Shown: positions 17,380 through 26,306, counted from the stretch's first letter. The stretch is DNA of 64,000 nt from CAYORM01 sp964406375 (GCA_964406375.1 CAYORM010000010.1:4826-68825); one strand, 5' to 3'. The notes: a model not told the origin generated them from the sequence alone. Translations and numbers: made by a program.

Positions 17380-18362
17380 GCATGCTCTGGCGCCTCTTCC
17401 GGGTCCGCGAGGCCGGTATCGCCGTGATGGTGGCCCTGCTCTTCATCGTCGTCGGGGCGATCGAGCCGCGTTTTCTGTCCGCCGACAGCCTGCGGGCCAT
17501 CCTGCTCGCGATCCCGCTGATCCTGGTCGCCGCGATGGGTCAGATGATGGTCATCGTCGCCCGCCACATCGACCTGTCGATCGGCTCGACCCTCGCCTTT
17601 GCGGCGATCGCCGTCGGCATGATCTTCCGCGATCAGCCCGACTTCCCGCTCTGGCTCGGCTTTATCGCCGGCATGGCGATCGGCGCCGGGTTGGGTTTCG
17701 TCAACGGGCTCGTCGTCACGCTGTTCAACCTGCCCTCGATCATCGTCACGCTCGGTACGCTCAGCCTGTATCGCGGGCTCGTCTTCATCCTGTCGGGCGG
17801 GCGGCAGGTCGATCCGAACCACATTCCCGAACCGCTGATCCGGATGGCCCAGACTTCGCCGATCGATATCCCCTGGATCGTGCTGATCGCCTTCGCGGTC
17901 GCGGTGCTCGCGCATCTCTTCCTGCGCTATAGCCGCATCGGCCGCGAGATCTATGCGGTCGGGTCGAACACCATGGCGGCGCGGCTGCGCGGCATCCGCG
18001 TCGTGCCGGTCACCATCCTCGTCTTCGTCATCTCCGGTGCACTCGCCGGGCTTGCCGGGCTGATGTATGCGGGCCGCTTCGGCTATGTGAATCCCGGCAT
18101 CACCGGCGTCGGTTTCGAGCTGACGGTGATCGCCGCCATCGTCATTGGCGGCGTCAGCATCAATGGCGGGGTCGGCAGCGTCCTCGGCACCACGCTCGGC
18201 GTCCTGCTGCTCGGCGCCGTGACTGTGGCGCTGCCGATCCTCGGCATCTCCGGCTTCTGGCAGGGTGCCATCTATGGCGCGATCATCGTGCTGGCCCTGG
18301 TGATCGACCGGACGGTGCGCGAGGGCGGCATCGCCATACGGGCACGGAGGGGGGCGCCGTGA
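17376..18362 (+). CDS. Sugar ABC transporter permease 1 (RhaP/LsrC-like)
   Basis: This 328-residue inner-membrane permease of the BPD_transp_2 family has about nine hydrophobic helices. The conserved VARHIDLSIGS after the second helix and the later IGGVSINGGVGS loop, which contacts the ATPase, are both visible. Its GTG start overlaps the ATPase stop, and its own stop overlaps the next permease start, both as GTGA. The presence of two different permease genes implies a heterodimeric channel, as in rhamnose and autoinducer-2 systems. Confidence 0.9.
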   Translation: MSMLWRLFRVREAGIAVMVALLFIVVGAIEPRFLSADSLRAILLAIPLILVAAMGQMMVIVARHIDLSIGSTLAFAAIAVGMIFRDQPDFPLWLGFIAGMAIGAGLGFVNGLVVTLFNLPSIIVTLGTLSLYRGLVFILSGGRQVDPNHIPEPLIRMAQTSPIDIPWIVLIAFAVAVLAHLFLRYSRIGREIYAVGSNTMAARLRGIRVVPVTILVFVISGALAGLAGLMYAGRFGYVNPGITGVGFELTVIAAIVIGGVSINGGVGSVLGTTLGVLLLGAVTVALPILGISGFWQGAIYGAIIVLALVIDRTVREGGIAIRARRGAP

Positions 18363-19372
18363 CGGTTGGGGAACAGTCGGGCGCGATGCAGGAGCGGGCG
18401 ACGCCGCAGGATGCTGCACGGCCGGCGCCGGCATGGCAGCGCCTCCTCATCCGGCCGGAGATGATGACGCTGCTCCTGCTGGTGATCGCGGTCATCGCTG
18501 GCGGTCAGCTCTCGCCCTATTTCGCCGATCTCCGTTTCATCCTCGAGAGCTCGACCTTCTATATCGAGTTCGGCATCGTCGCTCTGGTCCTGACGATGGT
18601 CGTGATCTCGGGCGAGATCGACCTGTCGGTCGCGGCGATGATGGCGCTCTCGGCCTGCCTGTTCGCGATCGCCAACCGCGCGGGGCTGGGCATCCCCGTC
18701 GCGATCCTGGTCGGGCTGGCCGCGGGGCTCGCCATGGGCGGCTTCAATGCGCTGCTCGTCACTTGGCTGCGGTTGCCCTCGATCATCGTGACGATCGGCA
18801 CGATGACGCTCTATCGCGGCATCGCGCAGATCCTGGCCGGCGACCGCTCGATCGCCGGCTTCCCCGCCTGGTTCGTCGGGATCGATTTCCGCAGCCTGTG
18901 GATCGTGCCGGTGCCGGTCATCGTCTTTCTGGTGCTGACCGTGCTGCTCGCCATCGTCATGGGACGCACGATCCTCGGCCGGCAGATCTACCAGATCGGC
19001 ACCAACGAGACGGCGGCGCGACATGCCGGCATCCGCGTCGACCGCATCCGGACCGGTCTCTTCCTGGCCTCGGGCGTCGCCTCGGCGATCGGCGGGATGA
19101 TGACCGCCTCCCGCCTGGGCTCGGTGCGCTACGATCTCGCCGACGGCGGCGAGCTGCAGATGGTGCTGATCGTCATGCTGGGCGGGACCTACATCTTCGG
19201 CGGCCGCGGCACGATCACCGGCACCTTCCTCGCGCTGTGGCTGCTGGTCATCATCCAGACCGGGATGACTGTCGCGAACATCGCGATCGAGGCACAGCTC
19301 ACCGTGCTCGGCCTGTTGCTGATCGTCTCGATCATCGCCTCCAACGCGATCTATGCGCGCGGGCAGGGATAG
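18359..19372 (+). CDS. Sugar ABC transporter permease 2 (RhaQ/LsrD-like)
   Basis: This 337-residue permease is the partner of the preceding one. It begins with an unusual polar cytoplasmic tail of about 30 residues, followed by hydrophobic helices. Family blocks ISGEIDLSVAAMM, TIGTMTLYRG and GGTYIFGGRGTITG are present. The GTG start overlaps the upstream stop by 4 bp, so the three transporter genes are translationally coupled. A 63-bp gap then leads to the binding protein, which has its own strong ribosome-binding site. Confidence 0.9.
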   Translation: MTVGEQSGAMQERATPQDAARPAPAWQRLLIRPEMMTLLLLVIAVIAGGQLSPYFADLRFILESSTFYIEFGIVALVLTMVVISGEIDLSVAAMMALSACLFAIANRAGLGIPVAILVGLAAGLAMGGFNALLVTWLRLPSIIVTIGTMTLYRGIAQILAGDRSIAGFPAWFVGIDFRSLWIVPVPVIVFLVLTVLLAIVMGRTILGRQIYQIGTNETAARHAGIRVDRIRTGLFLASGVASAIGGMMTASRLGSVRYDLADGGELQMVLIVMLGGTYIFGGRGTITGTFLALWLLVIIQTGMTVANIAIEAQLTVLGLLLIVSIIASNAIYARGQG

Positions 19373-19435
19373 GCGCCGCGCACCGGGCGGACGGATTCCG
19401 CAGCGAGTTCAAGGACAGGGAAGGAGAGGAACGTC

Positions 19436-20437
19436 ATGCGCTTCAAGTCTCTCGCCTCAGGGGTGGCGATCGCCGCCGCGCTCTTCGCCACCGGCGCCAT
19501 GGCGCAGGATCCGGTGGAAATCGTCTACATCCCGAAGAACACCGGCAATCCGTATTTCGACAGCATCATCGGCGGCTTCGAGGATGCCTGCGCGCAGCTC
19601 GGCTGCGAGTTCACGACCGTGGCGCCGGCCACCGCCGAGGCGACCTCGCAGATCCCCTTCGTCACCGCGCAGATCCAGCGCGGTGTCGATGTGATCGCGA
19701 TCTCGCCGAACAGTCCCGACGCGCTGAACCAGGTGTTCGACCGCGCCCGGTCGCGCGGCATCATGATCCTCATCGTCAATTCGGATGTTCCGGGCAATGA
19801 GGAGCATCGCGACGCGGCGATCCTGCCGGTCGACTTCACCCGAACCGGGCCGTCGCAGGTCGAGCTCCTCGGCTCGCAGATCGGTTATGAGGGTCAGATC
19901 GCGATCCTCTCGGCGACGACCGACGCGCCGGACCAGAACACCTGGATCGCGGCGATGGAGGACGTGCTCGCCAACGATCCGAAATACGCCAACATGGAGC
20001 TGGTCACGATCGCCTATGGCGATGACGACCCGCAGAAGAGCACGACCGAGACCGAGGCGCTGCTCGCCAACTACCCCGATCTCCGCGGCATCATCTCGCC
20101 GACGACGGTCGGTGTGGCGGCTGCCGCACAGGTCGTCGAGACCGCCGGCAAGGCTGATCAGGTGCGCGTCGTCGGCCTCGGCACGCCGAACCAGATGCGG
20201 CGCTTCATCGAGAACGGCACGGTCGAGGCCTTCCAGCTCTGGAGCCCGTACAATGAAGGCTGGCTGGCTGCGCATTTCGCGGTGGGCGTACTCGGGGGCG
20301 AGATCACCAATGAGCCGGGCGAGACCTTCGAGGTGCCCGAGCTCGGCCAGATCACGATCGGCGAGCAGAACGTCATCCTGACCCAGGCGGAGCTGACCAC
20401 CTTCGACGCCAGTAACATCGCCGATTTCGACTTCTGA
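19436..20437 (+). CDS. RhaS/LsrB-like sugar-binding protein of the second ABC system
   Basis: This 333-residue periplasmic binding protein belongs to the group that includes rhamnose (RhaS) and autoinducer-2 (LsrB) receptors. A Sec signal peptide with cleavage after GAMA (about residue 22) is followed by IVYIPKNTGNPYFDSI, which is characteristic of the group; AISPNSPDALN and FQLWSPYNEGWLAAH are further matches. AAGGAGAGG precedes the ATG at 19436. It ends the operon, and a strong hairpin follows. I lean toward a rhamnose-type sugar rather than AI-2 because there are no lsr processing genes here, but this is inference. Confidence 0.88.
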   Translation: MRFKSLASGVAIAAALFATGAMAQDPVEIVYIPKNTGNPYFDSIIGGFEDACAQLGCEFTTVAPATAEATSQIPFVTAQIQRGVDVIAISPNSPDALNQVFDRARSRGIMILIVNSDVPGNEEHRDAAILPVDFTRTGPSQVELLGSQIGYEGQIAILSATTDAPDQNTWIAAMEDVLANDPKYANMELVTIAYGDDDPQKSTTETEALLANYPDLRGIISPTTVGVAAAAQVVETAGKADQVRVVGLGTPNQMRRFIENGTVEAFQLWSPYNEGWLAAHFAVGVLGGEITNEPGETFEVPELGQITIGEQNVILTQAELTTFDASNIADFDF

Positions 20438-20460
20438 TCGGTCCCGTACCGGCAGCAAAC

Positions 20461-20490
20461 GAAAGGGCGGAGCTGTGGCTCCGCCCTTTC
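20461..20490. terminator. Strong bidirectional hairpin between convergent genes
   Basis: A perfect 13-bp stem (GAAAGGGCGGAGC at 20461-20473 pairing with 20478-20490) has a TGTG tetraloop. It sits between the end of the second transporter operon and the end of the convergent mlaA gene. The A-rich and T-rich ends (GAAA and TTTC) provide short U tracts in either direction, so it may terminate both transcripts. Confidence 0.8.
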
Positions 20491-20531
20491 CCGTTCATCC
20501 GCGCCTCGGCAGCCGGCGTTCCGGTGCCGGC

Positions 20532-21563
20532 TCAGTGCTGGTCGGGGAACAGGGTCGGCTCCCAGACCGGGCCGATGGCGGCAGAGGCGGGCCCGTCGAT
20601 TCGCACGGCGGTGACCGGCGCCATGGTGAAGGCCGAGACCGCCGGCGCCGCATCGGGCTGCTCGGCAACCAGCTCCGGGGCCGGCGTCGCGCTGGTCATC
20701 CACAGCGTGACCTCATCGGCCGGCGCATCGGCATCCGGCATGTCCGGCAGCGCGTTGGCCGGCGGTGCGGCCGGTGCCGGCGGCCCGTCCTCCGGATCAT
20801 CGAAATCCGGGATGTCGAGCGTGGCCGCGCCGTCCTCGTTGATCAGCCCTTCGCGGTACTGCTGATAGAGGCTGCGGACCGTCGCGTAATAGTCGAGGGA
20901 GGTTGCCTCGAGCTCGTCGGTGGTATCGAGGCTCTGCGCGCGGGCGTCAACCACCCCGACCAGGAAGCGGGCGATCTGCAGCTCGGTCAGCCCTTCGGCG
21001 CGCAGCGCCCAGCCCACCGGATCGGCGAGCGCATCGACGCCGCGCCCCACCGCGTCCCGCGGATTGGACGGACCCAGCAGCGGCAACACCAGATAGGGAC
21101 CCGCATCGACACCCCAGACGGCGAGGGTCTGGCCGAAATCCTCCGTCTCATAGGCCAGCTCGGGTCGGATCTCTGCCGCCACGTCGACGATGCCGCCGAT
21201 GCCAACGATCGTGTTCACGAAGAAGCGTTCGAAGGCGAGGCCGGCGCCCTCGGTGTCGCCCTGCAGCAGGTTGTTGGCGATGATCAGCGGCGATTCGAGG
21301 TTCCGCAGGAAACTGCGGATATTGTACTGCAACTGCGGCGGCACGACCGTGTCGTACACCACGGCCGTCGGGCGCAGCACGACCTCGTCGACCGCCTGAT
21401 TGAAGCCGAACACCGCCCGGTTGAAGTTCTCGAGCGGATCGGCCGGATTGGCAGCCATGTCGCCGGGCGCCGAGGCACAGGCACCGAGCCCGGCCAGTCC
21501 CAGAGTAGCCCCCGCCAGCCGCAGAGCCCGTCCGCTTGTTCTCGTCAGCCTATCGCCTGGCAC
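20532..21563 (-). CDS. mlaA: MlaA/VacJ-family outer membrane lipoprotein with long C-terminal tail
   Basis: MlaA is the outer-membrane component of the Mla phospholipid-trafficking system that removes mislocalised phospholipid from the outer leaflet. The GTG at 21563 follows GAGAGGGG and gives a lipoprotein signal with lipobox LGAC (Cys at about residue 29). The core is clear: DPLENFNRAVFGFNQAVDE, FLRNLESPLIIANNLLQGD, FFVNTIVGIGGIVD, and GVDAGPYLVLPLLGPSNPRD. At 343 residues it is longer than typical MlaA (about 250) because of a Pro/Ala/Asp-rich tail after about residue 255. No mlaBCDEF genes are adjacent. Confidence 0.9.
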   Translation of the reverse strand: MPGDRLTRTSGRALRLAGATLGLAGLGACASAPGDMAANPADPLENFNRAVFGFNQAVDEVVLRPTAVVYDTVVPPQLQYNIRSFLRNLESPLIIANNLLQGDTEGAGLAFERFFVNTIVGIGGIVDVAAEIRPELAYETEDFGQTLAVWGVDAGPYLVLPLLGPSNPRDAVGRGVDALADPVGWALRAEGLTELQIARFLVGVVDARAQSLDTTDELEATSLDYYATVRSLYQQYREGLINEDGAATLDIPDFDDPEDGPPAPAAPPANALPDMPDADAPADEVTLWMTSATPAPELVAEQPDAAPAVSAFTMAPVTAVRIDGPASAAIGPVWEPTLFPDQH

Positions 21564-21738
21564 GGAGCACCCCTCTCTCCACAACCGGCCAGAGCCGATC
21601 GTTTGTCCACGAACCGAATGTGCCCGGCCGGGGCTCGGAATCCAGCCCCCGGTACCGGGCATCGGCGAAATGCCGGACCAGTGTTGCATATCAGCAACAT
21701 CGGCGGCCGCGGCGCCACGATTGGCGCGGCCCTTTCCG

Positions 21739-22344
21739 TCACTCGAATGGCAGCGACAAATTGAGCGAAATGATCTCGGTGCCAGGATTGATGTCGTCGA
21801 TATTGGCATTCGAGATGTGGTGGTAGGCGACGCCGATGCGGGTGCCGCCGCCGAACTCATAGGCAGCCTCGAGCCCGCTGCGGAACTCGATTGCCGAACC
21901 CAGATCCCGGACATCACCGGGCTGGAAATATCCCACCGCCAGGCTGGGGGACAGAACCAGCCGGTCGGCGATCCGCACGTCGATCATGCCACCGCCATAG
22001 GCGTAGATCGAGCCGCCGGCACTGACTTCGACGCCCAGGATGGGTCGCAGGCCGATGAAGGCTTCGGGGAACCGCAGCTCGACGCGGCCCATGCCGTACT
22101 GCGTGTCGTCCTCATGACCGTCGAGCGATCCATAGAGGCCGGCCCCGACGGTGGCGGAGAAGGGCGTGTTCTCGACGGTGCCGAAGGTGATCGTCTCCGG
22201 AGCCGCCAGCTCGCCGACCACACCGACCGCCACCGCGGCCGACATCGCCGCGGCCAGCATCAGGAAGTCGTTGTCGGCCACGGCCGGTGTCGCGGCCATG
22301 ACGACCGCCGCCGACAGCGCCATGCTCTTGGCAACGATCTTCAC
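21739..22344 (-). CDS. pagL: Lipid A 3-O-deacylase (PagL-like acyloxyacyl hydrolase)
   Basis: This 201-residue outer-membrane beta-barrel enzyme removes the 3-O acyl chain of lipid A. A signal peptide ends after AVADN near residue 24. The C-terminal block YHHISNANIDDINPGTEI contains the PagL catalytic triad in its exact spacing: His176, Ser178 (H+2) and Glu190 (H+14); the protein ends in the barrel-like LSLPFE. The start codon overlaps the stop of the upstream MotB/OmpA-like gene (ATGA), so it is the last gene of a four-gene envelope operon. Overall identity to known PagL looks low, so the assignment rests on the triad and architecture. Confidence 0.8.
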   Translation of the reverse strand: MKIVAKSMALSAAVVMAATPAVADNDFLMLAAAMSAAVAVGVVGELAAPETITFGTVENTPFSATVGAGLYGSLDGHEDDTQYGMGRVELRFPEAFIGLRPILGVEVSAGGSIYAYGGGMIDVRIADRLVLSPSLAVGYFQPGDVRDLGSAIEFRSGLEAAYEFGGGTRIGVAYHHISNANIDDINPGTEIISLNLSLPFE

Positions 22345-24119
22345 GGTTCGGCCTCCGGCGTTCGCGTGATGCTTTGGACCGCGCCGCCATCGGCGTCCGG
22401 CAACATGTCTGATGTCATCGAATCAGGCCCCCCAACGGTGGAGCCTAGCGTGTCGCCGGTCGGACCGCTATCGCTCGTATCACCGCGCGCGTCGAGGCGC
22501 AGCTCGATACGCCGATTGCGCGCATAGGCCTCCGGCGTGTCGGCAGGATCGATCGGCTGGAATTCGCCGAAGCCGGCGGCGGCCATGCGCTCCTCGGGGA
22601 TGCCCTGTTCGGCGAGGAAGTAGAGGACCGACAAAGCGCGCTCGGTCGACAGCTCCCAGTTCGAGTTGAAGCGTGCGCCGAGCGTGATCGGCTGGCGGTC
22701 GGTATGACCGTCGATGCGCAGGATCCAGTCCACATCCGGCGGGATCTGCTGCGTGATCTCGGTCAGTGTCTGGGCGAAGGCGGCGAGCTGCTCGCGCCCG
22801 CCCTCCTGAAGATCGGCCGAGCCCAGGGCGAACAGGACCTCCGACTGGAAGATGAAGCGGTCGCCGACCACGCGCACGCCCGGCTGGTCGCCCAGCACGT
22901 CGATGAGCTCGCCGAAAAAGGCCGAGCGCGAACGGCTGAGCTCATCGACCCGGCGCAGCAGCGCCTCGTTGAGGCGCGTCTCCAGGTTGGAGATCTCGAC
23001 TTCACGATCGGTGACCGATGCCTCGGAGGCTTCGAGCGCCTCCTGCACACGCGCCAGCTCCTCCTGCAGCTCGGCCAAGCGTTCATCGAGCTGCCCGACA
23101 CGGCTCTCCGCCGCGGCGAGCGCGTCCCGATTGGCGGTCAGGGCGGCCGTCGTGTCCTCGAGCGACCGCCGCAGCTCGGCGGCCTCCGTCTCCTTGGCTT
23201 CGAGCTGGCTCAGCAGCGCCAGCGCCTCCTCGTCGGGCGCGGCGAGCTGCGCTTCGAGCGACTGGGCGTGCTCGCGCATCGCCGCCAGCTCCTCCATCAG
23301 GCGATCGCGATCGGCCGTGGTGAGCCGCAGCGTCGTCTGCAGGGTCTCGACCTGCTCGACTGCATTGGCGAGCTCGAGGCCGAGGGCCTGCACGCGCGCC
23401 TCGCGCGCCGTGAGCGTCTCGCTGCTTGCCGTGAGTTCGGCTGACAGGGACGCGATCTGTTCGTCGCGCTCGGCGATTGCGGCGTAGAGGTCGCGGATCT
23501 GTGTCTCCGACAGCTCGGCGCGGACACCGGCCTCCTCGGCCTCGGCGCGACTTGCTTCGAGGGCGAGGTCGAGGGCCGCCACCTGCAATTCGAGATCCTG
23601 GCGCGCCGCCTCCAGCGTCGCGAGCTCGGATTGCAGCCGCGCGATCTCGCGCAGCCGCTCGTCGAGCACCGTCTGACTCGTCTGCAGCATCCGATCGGCG
23701 TCGAGGAGCTGCCGGGCCCGGTACTCACCGCCCGCGGTCAGGCTCTCGACCTGGCTTTCGGCCGCGGCGAGGCGTCGCTCGAGTTCCGCCTTCTCGGTCA
23801 GGAGGGAGGCCAGCTGACCGGCCAGGATGTCGCGCTCGGCGAGCGCCGCTTCGAGGTCGCTCGACACCCGGTCGAGCCGCTCGCCGAGATCGCGGCCGGC
23901 GCTGCTCTCGATCGACAGCCGGTCGCTTAGCTCCGCCACCTGGCGGTTCAGGCTGGTCACCATGTCGTCCCGGCCGCTGATCGCCGAGGTCAGGTAGAAC
24001 TGCGCCACCAGGAAGATCATCAGCAGGAAGATCAGGACCATCAGCAGCGAGGACAGGGCGTCAACCCAGCCGGGCCAGACGTCCACCTCGCGCTGCCGCA
24101 TCGCGTTGCGTCCTGCCAT
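22341..24119 (-). CDS. MotB-like OmpA-domain protein with long coiled coil
   Basis: This 592-residue inner-membrane protein has one N-terminal helix (about residues 19-43, VDALSSLLMVLIFLLMIF), a Glu/Ala/Leu-rich coiled coil from about 50 to 400, and a C-terminal OmpA/MotB peptidoglycan-binding domain (about 430-565: LRIDGHTDRQPI, NWELSTERALSVL, ARNRRIELRL). An Asp at the start of the helix (D20) is placed like the proton-binding Asp of MotB. The gene follows a MotA/TolQ-like channel gene, so the pair probably forms a proton-driven stator-type complex, but no flagellar or tol genes are nearby. An alternative start is the ATG at 24101. Partner and load are unknown. Confidence 0.8.
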   Translation of the reverse strand: MAGRNAMRQREVDVWPGWVDALSSLLMVLIFLLMIFLVAQFYLTSAISGRDDMVTSLNRQVAELSDRLSIESSAGRDLGERLDRVSSDLEAALAERDILAGQLASLLTEKAELERRLAAAESQVESLTAGGEYRARQLLDADRMLQTSQTVLDERLREIARLQSELATLEAARQDLELQVAALDLALEASRAEAEEAGVRAELSETQIRDLYAAIAERDEQIASLSAELTASSETLTAREARVQALGLELANAVEQVETLQTTLRLTTADRDRLMEELAAMREHAQSLEAQLAAPDEEALALLSQLEAKETEAAELRRSLEDTTAALTANRDALAAAESRVGQLDERLAELQEELARVQEALEASEASVTDREVEISNLETRLNEALLRRVDELSRSRSAFFGELIDVLGDQPGVRVVGDRFIFQSEVLFALGSADLQEGGREQLAAFAQTLTEITQQIPPDVDWILRIDGHTDRQPITLGARFNSNWELSTERALSVLYFLAEQGIPEERMAAAGFGEFQPIDPADTPEAYARNRRIELRLDARGDTSDSGPTGDTLGSTVGGPDSMTSDMLPDADGGAVQSITRTPEAEP

Positions 24120-24160
24120 GATCGCGCCCCTGCCTGTTCCGCCGCCTGCTCAGCGACCCG

Positions 24161-25384
24161 TCAGCGCGGCTGCGTCTCGTCGGCCACGGCCGCGATCGTC
24201 CGCGCCAGGAGCTTGATCTCGTGGCGGATTTCCTTGGAGAGCTGGTTGCGGGCCGTCGCCGTCTCGTCGACCAGCCGCCGCGCCGTCGCATCGAGGTTGC
24301 GGAGATGGGCGAGCACCTCCTCGTCATTGCCGATGCGGTTGCTCTGCAGCATCTCGTGCAGCGCCAGCAGGATCGGCTTCAGGCTGGCCTGGCTCTCGGC
24401 GATCGAGATGAGGACGCCACGCTGCGCCGTCAGGTTCTCATTGAGCGTGCCGAGACGCTCGGCGATCGTCGCCATCACCGTGTCGGCCTGCAGGCGCTGC
24501 TCCTCGGTGCTCTGGGCGACCTGCAGCAGCGTCTCCAGATTCTCCGCCGTCTGCGCCACCACGGCCTCGATATAGGCGGGGGCGGCGACATCGGTGAGCT
24601 CGAGCGGGCGGGCGGCGGCCGGCGCCTGCACCCCCGCGCCCGTCTCCTGCGTCTGGGTCAGGACGGTGTTCGAGGACAGCCAGTCTTCGAGATCATTGAA
24701 GAACCGGTTCTGCGCCTGCCCGACCTGCAGCTCGAGAAAGCCAAGCGTCAGCGAGCCGGCAAGGCCGAACAGCGAGGAGGAGAAGGCCGTGCCCATGCCG
24801 AGGAGCGGCGTCTCGAGCCCGTCCTTGAGGTTCCGGAACATAGCCCCGACATCGGTACCGTCGAGCGACAGACCGCGGATGACGCCACCGGCGGCGTTCA
24901 CCGTCTCGAGCAGACCCCAGAAGGTGCCGAGCAGACCGAGGAAGATCAGGAGACCGATGAGATAGCGCGAGATCTCGCGGCCTTCCGTCAGACGGTCGCT
25001 GATCCCGTCGAGGAGCGAGCGCATCACCGGGGCGGTGAGGGTGAAGCGGCCGCCATGCTCGTCGAGCGCACGGGCGACCGGGGTCAGCAGGCGCGGCCGC
25101 CGGTTCGGGATGGCGCCGCGGCCCATCAGCGCGTTCATCCAGGCGATGTCCGGCGCAAGGTTCATCACCGCCCGGAAGCTGAACGCGATGCCGAAGGCGA
25201 GGACGGCAAGGATCACGCTGTTGAGCGCCGGGTTGGCGGCGAAGGCCGCCAACAGCCCGGGTCCGAGCAACGCCGCTACGATGGCGACGGCCACCACGAA
25301 GCCGATCATCCGGGCCAGATAGCGCCCGGGGCTCGTCACTGCCTGCCGGCGGGTCCGCGGCCGCTCCTCTCCCGCAACCGTCAT
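24161..25384 (-). CDS. MotA/TolQ/ExbB-type proton channel family protein
   Basis: This inner-membrane protein of about 407 residues has four hydrophobic segments: MIGFVVAVAIVAALLG, SVILAVLAFGIAFSF, YLIGLLIFLGLLGTFWG and MGTAFSSSLFGLAGSL. The last two with LETVNAAGG between them are the MotA/ExbB signature region. It ends in a long helical cytoplasmic tail. The ATG at 25384 follows GGGGA and precedes conserved sequence; the upstream in-frame extension overlaps the preceding gene and looks non-coding. The adjacent gene supplies the single-helix OmpA-type partner, which supports a proton-channel complex. It is not obviously flagellar MotA, since the cytoplasmic insert is short. Confidence 0.8.
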   Translation of the reverse strand: MTVAGEERPRTRRQAVTSPGRYLARMIGFVVAVAIVAALLGPGLLAAFAANPALNSVILAVLAFGIAFSFRAVMNLAPDIAWMNALMGRGAIPNRRPRLLTPVARALDEHGGRFTLTAPVMRSLLDGISDRLTEGREISRYLIGLLIFLGLLGTFWGLLETVNAAGGVIRGLSLDGTDVGAMFRNLKDGLETPLLGMGTAFSSSLFGLAGSLTLGFLELQVGQAQNRFFNDLEDWLSSNTVLTQTQETGAGVQAPAAARPLELTDVAAPAYIEAVVAQTAENLETLLQVAQSTEEQRLQADTVMATIAERLGTLNENLTAQRGVLISIAESQASLKPILLALHEMLQSNRIGNDEEVLAHLRNLDATARRLVDETATARNQLSKEIRHEIKLLARTIAAVADETQPR

Positions 25385-25409
25385 GCGCAATCCCCGTCGG
25401 TCTGGATCA

Positions 25410-26306
25410 CTACCGGATGATGACGTCGACGCGGTCCGCCGGTCCCTCGGCGGCGGTGTTGCCGAGCGCACGGACGTCGATGCGCGCGCTCGGCACCCCC
25501 TGGTCGATCAGATAGCCGCGCACCCCCAGCGCGCGGTCGAGTGACAGGCGCCGGGCATGGGCCGCGAGGTCGGGCGTGCCGGAGGCATAGGCGCGGATCT
25601 CGATGCGCCGCCCGCCATCGGCGATGGTCTCGGCGAGCCCGGCGAGCGCCTGGCGCACCGCCTCGTCGACGGCGTCGGACCCCGAGGCGTAGAGAAGGCG
25701 CAGCCCGTCCTCGCCCGGCAGGCTCACCACGGTTTCGTCGGGTGGCGGCTGCACCCGCGCCATCGGCGGCGGCTCGGGCGCGATCGTCGCGCCGAGCGGC
25801 GGCGGCAGCCCGTCCGGGCCGAGCTCGGTCTCGATCGACAGGGTGGTGCCGAGCGGCGAGGGCGGGATCTCGCTGCGTCCGGCCGGCGGCCGGACGGCAA
25901 GCTCGACCGGCTCCTCCGGCGGATCCTCGAACGGATCCTCGAACAGCGGATCGATGGGATCGATCGACGCGATGGGGTCGGCCGACGCACCGGCATCGGC
26001 GACCGTGTCGCCGTCATCCGCCGTCTCGCCGGTGATGTCGGCAACCGGCGCGTCGGCCACGGGATCGGCGGGCCGATCGACCGCCAACTCGGCGATACGC
26101 TGATCCGGCAGGGCAGGGGGCAACGGTACCGCGACAGGCGACCCATCGGGCTGGAACAGCCGCGCATCCTGGGCGACGGCTCCCGGGATGGCGGATGCGA
26201 ACAGCAGCGCTGCGAACAGCGACCCCGCAACCCCGCCGCCAATGCGGCGCCTCGGCGCTCCGCCCGTCGGGCCCGACCCCCCGGGCACCGTCACGTCACG
26301 GCCCAT
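25410..26306 (-). CDS. Periplasmic OmpA-like domain protein
   Basis: This exported protein of about 298 residues has an N-terminal signal region (basic RRR, hydrophobic GSLFAALLFASAI, cleavage after AVAQ), an acidic and proline-rich middle with Asp/Pro/Glu repeats, and a C-terminal OmpA-like domain (LYASGSDAVDEAVRQALA, IRAYASGTPDLAAHARRLS, RGYLIDQGVPSARIDVRAL). It is first in the operon with the MotA-like and MotB-like genes (25-bp gap), so it may be an accessory peptidoglycan-linked element of that complex. The ATG at 26306 is chosen because it precedes the signal peptide directly. Confidence 0.72.
   Translation of the reverse strand: MGRDVTVPGGSGPTGGAPRRRIGGGVAGSLFAALLFASAIPGAVAQDARLFQPDGSPVAVPLPPALPDQRIAELAVDRPADPVADAPVADITGETADDGDTVADAGASADPIASIDPIDPLFEDPFEDPPEEPVELAVRPPAGRSEIPPSPLGTTLSIETELGPDGLPPPLGATIAPEPPPMARVQPPPDETVVSLPGEDGLRLLYASGSDAVDEAVRQALAGLAETIADGGRRIEIRAYASGTPDLAAHARRLSLDRALGVRGYLIDQGVPSARIDVRALGNTAAEGPADRVDVIIR

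Noticed and set aside
14025..20437. Complete L-rhamnose catabolic operon
   Set aside because: Only a kinase and a RhaS/LsrB-like transporter are here; no rhamnose isomerase, mutarotase or aldolase gene is visible.
21682..21699. TGTTGC/GCAACA inverted repeat upstream of mlaA
   Set aside because: Arms are only 6 bp and no promoter boxes align with it; it may be an operator but I cannot support a specific role.
22341..25384. Zorya phage-defence system
   Set aside because: ZorA/ZorB-like channel and OmpA proteins are present in type, but no ZorC, ZorD helicase or ZorE nuclease is adjacent, so I do not call Zorya.
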